NCBI GenBank assembly: GCA_021783435.1 | Contig: JAJXUC010000124.1 | Location: forward strand, 1-11,924 | Length of the DNA: 11,924 nucleotides | DNA from: Pseudomonadota bacterium | Lineage (GTDB): Bacteria; Pseudomonadota; Gammaproteobacteria; Burkholderiales; Burkholderiaceae | Reading direction: 5' to 3' | Shown: one piece after another, positions 7,004 through 11,924 of the stretch | Position numbering within the stretch: the stretch's first letter is position 1 | How the letters are laid out: every line of letters starts with the position of its first letter | The notes under the pieces: model-generated | The model's database searches: none | Told to the model about the DNA's origin: nothing | The model's input: the letters and a program-made list of their open reading frames with translations, nothing else | Translations under genes and position numbers: made by a program

Positions 7004-7765
7004 TTAGTTTAATATACTTAATTCCTTTTTTATTCTGTATAGTCTGCGGCGTATGCCTTGTAATCCGTTGATAAGTTGTCTTTGTTGTTTGCGCCACCAT
7101 GGTCTACGGTCTGCGACGCGCGGCCCAATCTGAGAGTCAAATCGTGGCTCGAGGGAAATTGCTGCGGGGGCCAGGCAGTAAAGACGTTGTTGATGTTCCC
7201 AGTACAGATCGAGAGTTTCGTCGATCGGCCATACTATGTTTTTGGCGTGCTCCACGAGCTTTTGAGCAGTTTGCGGTTTAAGCAAATAACCTTGCGTTCC
7301 TGCGGGTTGACGATCATAGTTTTTAAGAACATGGCGATGGTCTAACTGGCGTAGAACCCAACTTTTTCGCCTTGGCAGTAATTGCATGAGCCTGACGACA
7401 TCCCATTCCTTGGCATGTTCCATGAGAAGGAGGACACGTTGCTCAAATTCAGGCAAGAGCTGAATGTCATCTTCGAGGATGCACCATGCCGGATCTGTCG
7501 AATTTGCACACTGCCGCCAAATTTCGCGATGACTCAAGAAGCAGCCGACCTCGCCAGGTCGCAGATCATCGCCGAACAATCGCTTGCGAGTATATGTGTC
7601 ATAATCAATTGGATCTTCAGTGCGTGAGCGGATTTTGATGGCATCGAAAAATTCATATGTGAGATGCGGGAATTTAAGAAACTCTTGCCTGATATGCTTT
7701 CTGCGTTCGTGGGCTTCTGGCAACGAAACGATGACGATACGTGGAAAATAGGTCGGCTTATCCAT
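7004..7765 (-). CDS. Family 25 glycosyltransferase (LPS sugar transferase)
   Basis: This 253-residue protein fits glycosyltransferase family 25, which includes Lgt/Lps enzymes that add galactose or glucose to lipooligosaccharide. Motifs in order: RIVIVSLPEAHERRKHI (9-25), the family hallmark LRPGEVGCFLSHREIW (68-83), the acidic metal-binding ILEDDI (96-101), GTQGYLLKPQTAQKL (156-170) and PIDETLDLYW (180-189). The C-terminus is basic (about 219-247), possibly contacting membrane or LPS. The ATG at 7765 was chosen because family homology begins at once; the frame stays open upstream but only as out-of-frame readings of the ligase gene. No clear Shine-Dalgarno is present, and the gene begins 14 bases after the carboxylate-amine ligase stop, so it is probably read from that transcript. 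It is visibly lower in GC than both neighbours. It converges on msbA with a 7-base gap and no terminator between. Sugar specificity is unknown. Confidence 0.88.
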   Translation of the reverse strand: MDKPTYFPRIVIVSLPEAHERRKHIRQEFLKFPHLTYEFFDAIKIRSRTEDPIDYDTYTRKRLFGDDLRPGEVGCFLSHREIWRQCANSTDPAWCILEDDIQLLPEFEQRVLLLMEHAKEWDVVRLMQLLPRRKSWVLRQLDHRHVLKNYDRQPAGTQGYLLKPQTAQKLVEHAKNIVWPIDETLDLYWEHQQRLYCLAPAAISLEPRFDSQIGPRVADRRPWWRKQQRQLINGLQGIRRRLYRIKKELSILN

Positions 7766-7779
7766 TTGACTTATGCGAT

Positions 7780-8922
7780 TCAGGCTTGAGGCCTTGAATT
7801 TTGCTCGAAACTCATCCACCGCTCGCACTGCTGCCTGACTACCTCCGGCAGGTGGCCTTCGCGGGCGAAGGTTTCCCGGATCCATTGCGCGTCGTTGCCG
7901 CGCCCGGTTACGTCGGTCAGGAGTTCGCGCAGCGCTGGGTCGGATTGGAGGGTGATGGCGTGGTCTTCCAGTTTCACCAGGGTGCGCACGAGGTCCTCGC
8001 GTAGGGTGCGGTGTTCGCGCGTGGCGGGGTCGACGAAGGTGCCGTCGAAGCCGAAGCGGCAGGCCTGGAAGCGGTTGAAGGTGTAGACGAGGTAGTCGTC
8101 TTCCTGCGGCGTGAACGGGCGCTCGGTCTGGATCCAGCGGCCCAGGGTCTGGATATAGGCGGCGATGCGCGCGGCCTTGGCGATGGTCAGCGGCGTGTCC
8201 ATGACACGGACCTCGATGGTGCCGTATTCCGGCTTGGGGCGGATGTCCCAGTAGAAATCCTTCATGCTCTTGACTACGCCGGTGGCTGTCATCTTGCCGA
8301 AGTAGGCCTCGAAATCGGCCCAGTTGAGCACGAAGGGCGCCCGGCCCGACAGCGGAAAGGCGAACACCGAATTCAGCCGCGCCGAGTGGAAGCCGGTGTC
8401 CTCGCCCTGCACATAGGGCGACGAGGCCGAGAGCGCGATGAAATGCGGGATGTAGCGCGAGATGCAGTGCAGGGTGTAGAGGGCCTCGTCGCTGCTGGCG
8501 CAGCCCAGGTGGACATGCTGGCCGAACACGGTGAACTGCTTGCTCAGATAGCCGTAGAGTTCGGAGAGTTGGAGAAAGCGCGGTTTGTCGAAAATGCGCT
8601 GCTGCGCCCAATGCTGGAACGGATGGGTGCCGCCGCCGGCCAGGCCCACGTCGAGCTTGTTCGCCGCCTCCACCAGGGCGGCCTGGATTTCGCCGAGTTG
8701 CGCCAGCGCGTCGTCATAGCCGGTGCAGATGCCGGTGGACAGCTCGATCATGCTCTCGGTCATCTCCGGCGTGACCAGTCCGGGCAGCTTGCGGCCTTCC
8801 AGCAGGCGCAGCAGGTCGGGCGCGCAGGGCATGAGGTCGTAGTTGTGGCGGCTGACGATCTGCAGTTCCAGCTCGATGCCGATGCTCAGCGCGGCAGACT
8901 CCTTGAACGTGCCCAGATTCAT
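7780..8922 (-). CDS. YbdK-type carboxylate-amine ligase (glutamate-cysteine ligase family 2)
   Basis: This 380-residue cytosolic enzyme belongs to the GCS2/YbdK family, ATP-dependent ligases joining a carboxylate to an amine. E. coli YbdK has only weak glutamate-cysteine ligase activity, so the true substrates are uncertain. Family signatures are IGIELELQ (14-21), with metal-binding glutamates, [14 protein letters not shown] (51-64), GQHVHLG (134-140), [19 protein letters not shown] (164-182) and [16 protein letters not shown] (227-242). E. coli YbdK is about 372 residues, so the length is normal. The chosen ATG at 8922 has a good Shine-Dalgarno (GAGGG, 7-base spacing); the longer reading to 9042 only overlaps the antiporter in another frame. 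Its Shine-Dalgarno overlaps the antiporter stop codon, implying translational coupling. A family 25 glycosyltransferase follows after 14 bases. The family is secure, the substrate is not, so I give no gene symbol. Confidence 0.92.
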   Translation of the reverse strand: MNLGTFKESAALSIGIELELQIVSRHNYDLMPCAPDLLRLLEGRKLPGLVTPEMTESMIELSTGICTGYDDALAQLGEIQAALVEAANKLDVGLAGGGTHPFQHWAQQRIFDKPRFLQLSELYGYLSKQFTVFGQHVHLGCASSDEALYTLHCISRYIPHFIALSASSPYVQGEDTGFHSARLNSVFAFPLSGRAPFVLNWADFEAYFGKMTATGVVKSMKDFYWDIRPKPEYGTIEVRVMDTPLTIAKAARIAAYIQTLGRWIQTERPFTPQEDDYLVYTFNRFQACRFGFDGTFVDPATREHRTLREDLVRTLVKLEDHAITLQSDPALRELLTDVTGRGNDAQWIRETFAREGHLPEVVRQQCERWMSFEQNSRPQA

Positions 8923-8929
8923 CGCGCTG

Positions 8930-8935
8930 CCCTCA
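8930..8935 (-). promoter_or_regulatory. Ribosome binding site of the carboxylate-amine ligase, overlapping the antiporter stop
   Basis: On the minus strand the bases read TGAGGG, joining the antiporter stop codon TGA to a GAGGG Shine-Dalgarno that sits 7 bases before the ATG at 8922. A ribosome finishing the antiporter would occupy this site. It decides the ligase start against the longer upstream reading. Confidence 0.7.
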
Positions 8936-10147
8936 TGGGGTTTTCCGCTTGGATGGAATGTCGCCCGAGCGTCCCAGCGCCCAGCGCGCCAGCAGGGTAC
9001 CGCCCAACTCCAGCACGGCGATGGCGGTGAACGCACCGGCAATCAGCCCCTGCGGGAACCCGGCCACCTCGTGCGCCAGGTCGAGCAATAGCACGAAGCT
9101 CACCCCCGCCGCCGGATTCAGCGCCAGGCCCAGCGCGGCGGACTGTTTCCAGCTCAGCCCGGAGGGCCGGCCCAGGGCCAGCGGCACCGCCAGCTTGGCC
9201 AGCCCCCGCGCCAGGGACAGCGCCAACCCCAAGGCCAGGCCGCGGGCCAGCAAGGGCCAGTCCAGGCTCAGGCCCAAGATCAGGAACAACAGCACCACCA
9301 GCACTCCACCGGCCGTGCCGAAGTGGCGCGGCCAGACCCGGGGGCGCTGGCTGCGCACGCGCAGCAGCAGGCCGGCGAGCAAGGGCGTGAGCAGGGTGGA
9401 CCAATGCAGCATGCGGGTGACCGACAGCACCAGCAGGATCAGGCCCACCAGCAGCAGCGCCGCGCCTTCGTCGGTGAAGTCGAAATGGCGTTCCACCCAG
9501 TTCACGGCCCAGGCCAGCGCCGCGGCGGCGAGCACGGCCCCGCCGATGGCATAAATCTGCTGCAGCACAGCGTTCCACCAGGCGGTGCTGCTCTGCGCGC
9601 CGAGCCAGCCGATGAACACGCCCAGGGCCAGGATGGACCACATCGCCCCCAGCGCCGACAGCAGCAGCAGCCGTTCGGTGACCTGGCCGCGCGCGTTGAA
9701 CTCGCCGCTGATCCGCAGCGCCACGGCGGGAGCCGTGCATGCCAGCGCGGCGGCGGTGGCCAGGCCGTGCAGGCCACCCAGGCCGAAAGCGGTCAGAACC
9801 GCCCACATCGCCAGCAGGGCCAGCCCCCATTCGCCCAGGCTGATGGGCATCAGCCAGGGGTTGGCGCGCAGCCAGCGCAGGTTGACGCGGTGGCCGATCT
9901 CGAACAGCAGCATGGCCAGGGCCGCGTCCACGATGGCGCGCACGCTCGGCTGCAGGTCCAGCGCCTGCAGCCGGCTGCCGCCGGCGGCGATGACCAGCCC
10001 CGCCACCGTGTAGCCGATCAGCCGCGGCCAGTGCAGGAAACGGAACACCGATTCCCCCATGAGCGTGGCCAGGACCAGGGCCAGGCCGACCCACAGCACG
10101 CCGTCGGCATGCAGGGCCAGCAAGGGGAGCGGGTGGAAGTCAGGCAT
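8933..10147 (-). CDS. CPA2-type cation/proton antiporter, membrane domain only
   Basis: This 404-residue inner-membrane protein fits the Kef/CPA2 monovalent cation:proton antiporter superfamily, with about twelve hydrophobic segments spanning roughly residues 15-390. Visible family features are [16 protein letters not shown] near the N-terminus (39-54), [16 protein letters not shown] (75-90), matching the family's conserved LFxxG segment, [19 protein letters not shown] (131-149) in the region of the ion-binding crossing helix, and [16 protein letters not shown] (339-354). Full-length KefB/KefC proteins carry a C-terminal RCK/TrkA-N nucleotide-binding domain; here the protein ends soon after the last membrane segment with a short basic tail (RKTP), so that regulatory domain is absent. 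The ATG at 10147 has no Shine-Dalgarno, and two 12-base direct repeats lie just upstream. It is the first gene of a run with the carboxylate-amine ligase. Ion specificity (K+ or Na+) cannot be told from sequence alone. Confidence 0.85.
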   Translation of the reverse strand: MPDFHPLPLLALHADGVLWVGLALVLATLMGESVFRFLHWPRLIGYTVAGLVIAAGGSRLQALDLQPSVRAIVDAALAMLLFEIGHRVNLRWLRANPWLMPISLGEWGLALLAMWAVLTAFGLGGLHGLATAAALACTAPAVALRISGEFNARGQVTERLLLLSALGAMWSILALGVFIGWLGAQSSTAWWNAVLQQIYAIGGAVLAAAALAWAVNWVERHFDFTDEGAALLLVGLILLVLSVTRMLHWSTLLTPLLAGLLLRVRSQRPRVWPRHFGTAGGVLVVLLFLILGLSLDWPLLARGLALGLALSLARGLAKLAVPLALGRPSGLSWKQSAALGLALNPAAGVSFVLLLDLAHEVAGFPQGLIAGAFTAIAVLELGGTLLARWALGRSGDIPSKRKTP

Positions 10148-10153
10148 GGAGAC

Positions 10154-10177
10154 GAGATGTGATGCGAGATGTGATGC
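10154..10177. repeat. 12-bp perfect tandem repeat in the antiporter leader
   Basis: GAGATGTGATGC occurs twice in direct succession (10154-10165 and 10166-10177). On the antiporter mRNA side this is GCATCACATCTC twice, ending 6 bases before the ATG. It occupies the place where a Shine-Dalgarno would be, and none is seen there. Confidence 0.75.
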
Positions 10178-10259
10178 GGGGCGCGGGGTGGGGGAGATAT
10201 GGGTGCGGGAATGTCCGGGTTCGCCTGGCGTTCTGAGTGCCCCAGGGGCGGCACACCGC

Positions 10260-10281
10260 CCTGACCCCCATGGGGGTCAGG
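10260..10281. repeat. 22-bp perfect palindrome between antiporter and dnaE
   Basis: The left arm CCTGACCCCCA is followed directly by its exact reverse complement, with the centre between 10270 and 10271. It has no spacer and no adjacent T-run on either strand, so it is a poor intrinsic terminator. A dimeric-repressor operator or a dispersed REP-like intergenic repeat are the likelier readings. It lies in the untranslated leader of the leftward transcript if the promoter at 10341-10370 is real. Confidence 0.7.
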
Positions 10282-10340
10282 AAAACTTGGGAGCGGCCCG
10301 GCGTTTTCTTGAGCGCCCTTTGGGGGCCGCAAGCAGCGAA

Positions 10341-10370
10341 ATTATAGGAAGCGATCCGGTCTGGTTCCAA
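10341..10370 (-). promoter_or_regulatory. Candidate sigma-70 promoter for the antiporter operon
   Basis: On the minus strand the sequence reads TTGGAA (10370 down to 10365), an 18-base spacer, then a perfect consensus TATAAT (10346 down to 10341). Transcription would start near 10334 and leave a leader of about 185 bases before the antiporter ATG, containing the palindrome and the tandem repeat. The -10 matches 6 of 6 and the -35 matches 4 of 6. Confidence 0.5.
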
Positions 10371-10507
10371 GCGGGTTCAATTGAAATAAGTTCAGATAAA
10401 ACAATGGCTTGAGCGATAGCGGGCACTCACGATCATGGGGGCGCCGCGCGGTGGCGGGCCCGATCCTCGAATCCGCATTGCGCACGTTTGCGCCGGGGCC
10501 GTCTACC

Positions 10508-10513
10508 TACAAT
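10508..10513 (+). promoter_or_regulatory. Candidate -10 hexamer of dnaE abutting the start codon
   Basis: TACAAT differs from the consensus TATAAT at one position and ends 6 bases before the dnaE ATG, so transcription from it would begin at or next to the A of the start codon. No Shine-Dalgarno precedes that ATG and no strong -35 hexamer is seen, so this is a modest candidate. Confidence 0.35.
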
Positions 10514-10519
10514 GCAAGC

Positions 10520-11924
10520 ATGCCCCACGTCCACCTCCGCACCCATACCGAGTACTCCATTGTCGACGGCAGCCTGCGGATCGACGCTGCCGTCGCTGCG
10601 GCGCGTACCGATGGCCAGGGCGCCCTGGCCATCACCGACCTGAACAATCTGTTCGCCGCCGTGCGTTTCTACTCCGAAGCACGCGCGACCGGGGTCAAGC
10701 CCATCATCGGCTGCGATGTGCGGGTCGCGCCCGACGACCCCGCGCCGCAGGCCCAGGGCACCGGCCTGCTGTTGCTGGCCACGGGGCGCCAAGGTTACCT
10801 CAATCTGTGCGACCTGCTCAGCCGTGCCTGGCTGGAGGGGCAGCGCAACGGGCAGGCGGAAATCCGGTGGCGGTGGCTCGAGGACGGCGCGGGAGAAGGC
10901 CTCATCGCGCTGTGCGGGGCGCGCCAGGGCGCCGTCGGCCAGGCCTTGCTGGCGGGCGACACGGCGCGCGCGCGCCATCTGGCGCGGCGCCATGCGGAGG
11001 TGTTTCCGGGGCGCTTCTACCTCGAACTCCAGCGCAGCGGCCAGCCGGAGTGCGCGCGCCATGTCCCGGCGGCCGTGCGTCTGGCGGCCGAACTGGGCCT
11101 GCCGGTGGTGGCCACGCATCCGGTGCAGTTCCTCGCGGCCGACGATTTCGAGGCGCACGAGGCGCGCGTATGCATCGCCGAGGGCGAGACCCTGGGCAAC
11201 CCGCGCCGCGTCAAGCGCTTCACCGCCGAGCAGTATTTCAAGACCCAGGCCGAGATGGAGGCCCTGTTCGCCGATATTCCATCGGCGCTGGCCAACGCGG
11301 TGGAGATCGCCAAGCGCTGCAACCTCACGCTCGACCTGGGCAAACCGCAGCTGCCCAACTTTCCCACGCCCGACGGCATGCCGCTGGCCGACTATTTCCG
11401 CGCCCAGTCCTACCAGGGCCTGGAGCGCCGCCTGCAGCAGCTCTACCCGGATGCCGCCCGGCGCGAGGCGCAGCGCCCGCGCTACGTGGAGCGCCTGGAG
11501 TTCGAGCTCGGCACCATCGCCAAGATGGGCTTCGAGGGCTACTTTCTCATCGTGGCCGACTTCATCAACTGGGCCAAGGACAACGGCTGCCCGGTGGGGC
11601 CGGGGCGGGGTTCCGGCGCCGGTTCGCTGGTGGCCTACAGCCTGCGCATCACCGACCTCGATCCGCTCGCCTACAACCTGCTGTTCGAGCGCTTCCTCAA
11701 CCCGGAGCGGGTGTCCATGCCCGACTTCGACATCGACTTCTGCCAGGAAAACCGCGACCGCGTGATCGACTACGTCAAGCAGAAGTACGGCGTCGCGGCG
11801 GTGTCGCAGATCGCCACCTTCGGCACCCTGGCGGCGCGCGCCGCGCTGCGCGACGCCGGGCGGGTGCAGGAACTGGGCTACAACTTCTGCGACGCGCTGG
11901 CCAAGCTCATCCCCAACAAGCCGG
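10520..11924 (+). CDS. dnaE: DNA polymerase III alpha subunit DnaE (5' part, runs off the window)
   Basis: DnaE is the catalytic subunit of the chromosomal replicase. The first 468 codons are present and the frame is open to the edge; a full bacterial DnaE is about 1160 residues. The N-terminal PHP domain starts at once: HVHLRTHTEYSIVDG (3-17), then LAITDLNNL (36-44) and GVKPIIGCDV (57-66). The first PHP motif is H-x-R rather than the H-x-H of metal-binding PHP domains, as in E. coli DnaE, whose PHP site is inactive. The palm follows with GPGRGSGAGS (360-369) and PDFDIDFCQENRD (401-413), where Asp404 and Asp406 correspond to the E. coli catalytic aspartates 401 and 403. The third aspartate lies beyond the window. 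The ATG at 10520 fits the family start; an ATG at 10512 is out of frame. No Shine-Dalgarno is visible, and a TACAAT box sits just upstream. Confidence 0.97.
   Translation, partial: MPHVHLRTHTEYSIVDGSLRIDAAVAAARTDGQGALAITDLNNLFAAVRFYSEARATGVKPIIGCDVRVAPDDPAPQAQGTGLLLLATGRQGYLNLCDLLSRAWLEGQRNGQAEIRWRWLEDGAGEGLIALCGARQGAVGQALLAGDTARARHLARRHAEVFPGRFYLELQRSGQPECARHVPAAVRLAAELGLPVVATHPVQFLAADDFEAHEARVCIAEGETLGNPRRVKRFTAEQYFKTQAEMEALFADIPSALANAVEIAKRCNLTLDLGKPQLPNFPTPDGMPLADYFRAQSYQGLERRLQQLYPDAARREAQRPRYVERLEFELGTIAKMGFEGYFLIVADFINWAKDNGCPVGPGRGSGAGSLVAYSLRITDLDPLAYNLLFERFLNPERVSMPDFDIDFCQENRDRVIDYVKQKYGVAAVSQIATFGTLAARAALRDAGRVQELGYNFCDALAKLIPNKP

Larger units (their letters stand above)
10148..10519. 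other. Divergent intergenic region between the antiporter operon and dnaE
   Basis: This 372-base spacer shows no convincing gene. It contains, from left to right, a 12-bp tandem repeat next to the antiporter start, a 22-bp perfect palindrome (10260-10281) embedded in further imperfect GC-rich inverted repeats (about 10235-10335), a leftward promoter with a consensus -10, a short AT-rich patch (about 10376-10405), and a TACAAT hexamer immediately before the dnaE start. It must drive both flanking transcription units. Confidence 0.6.

Noticed and set aside
5340..7007. A 555-codon open frame inside msbA on the same strand
   Set aside because: It is a different reading frame of an intact msbA, rich in Arg, Ala and Gly with no domain pattern, as expected for GC-rich DNA.
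7766..8611. N-terminal extension of the family 25 glycosyltransferase
   Set aside because: The frame stays open but encodes a His/Arg/Pro-rich stretch overlapping the carboxylate-amine ligase; family similarity begins at the ATG at 7765.
8011..9030. A 339-codon rightward open frame opposite the carboxylate-amine ligase
   Set aside because: Antisense shadow of a well-supported gene, with no recognisable domain.
8923..9042. Longer start for the carboxylate-amine ligase
   Set aside because: The extra 40 residues overlap the antiporter C-terminus out of frame, while the ATG at 8922 has a good Shine-Dalgarno and matches family length.
10260..10281. Palindrome as an intrinsic terminator
   Set aside because: No T-run follows on either strand, no loop bases separate the arms, and it lies between divergent genes where no transcript should end.
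10716..11765. A 349-codon rightward open frame within dnaE
   Set aside because: Out of frame with dnaE, whose PHP and catalytic motifs read continuously; the alternative is low-complexity Ala/Arg/Ser.

Overview
The window looks like chromosomal DNA from a high-GC betaproteobacterium, most likely Burkholderiales (possibly Comamonadaceae-like). This rests on the protein character of Pal, TolB, MsbA and DnaE and on the strong G/C third-position bias of the housekeeping genes; no rRNA or other species marker is present. I see no tRNA, rRNA, CRISPR array, transposase or integrase.

Layout, left to right. (1) A leftward tolB-pal pair (6-2015), the periplasmic and outer-membrane end of the Tol-Pal envelope system. 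(2) A leftward lipopolysaccharide block (2266-5226) transcribed in the order O-antigen-ligase-like protein, family 2 glycosyltransferase, WaaE-like family 2 glycosyltransferase. The three genes are coupled by a 1-base gap and a 4-base overlap. The ligase and most of the first glycosyltransferase are strikingly AT-rich compared with the rest. (3) A rightward msbA (5257-6996), starting only 30 bases from the divergent ligase gene. (4) A leftward three-gene run (10147 to 7004): CPA2-type cation/proton antiporter, YbdK-type carboxylate-amine ligase, and a lower-GC family 25 glycosyltransferase. Its last gene converges on msbA with a 7-base gap. (5) A 372-base divergent intergenic region with a good leftward promoter, a 22-bp perfect palindrome and a 12-bp tandem repeat. 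(6) The 5' part of dnaE, running off the right edge.

How the genes fit together. Most of the window serves the Gram-negative outer membrane. MsbA flips lipid A-core across the inner membrane; the glycosyltransferases extend or decorate the core or O-chain on the cytoplasmic side; the ligase-like membrane protein would join the O-polysaccharide to lipid A-core in the periplasm; TolB and Pal tie the outer membrane to peptidoglycan and the Tol motor. The pattern is a native-looking msbA with lower-GC, presumably exchangeable surface-sugar genes on both sides, inserted between conserved genes (tolB-pal and dnaE). The antiporter/carboxylate-amine ligase pair is a separate unit whose physiological link is not established.

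I found no clear case for an entirely new defence or mobile system. The best leads are the split LPS exchange locus, the antiporter-ligase pair, the Tat-like TolB signal peptide, and the regulatory structure upstream of dnaE and between the LPS block and tolB.
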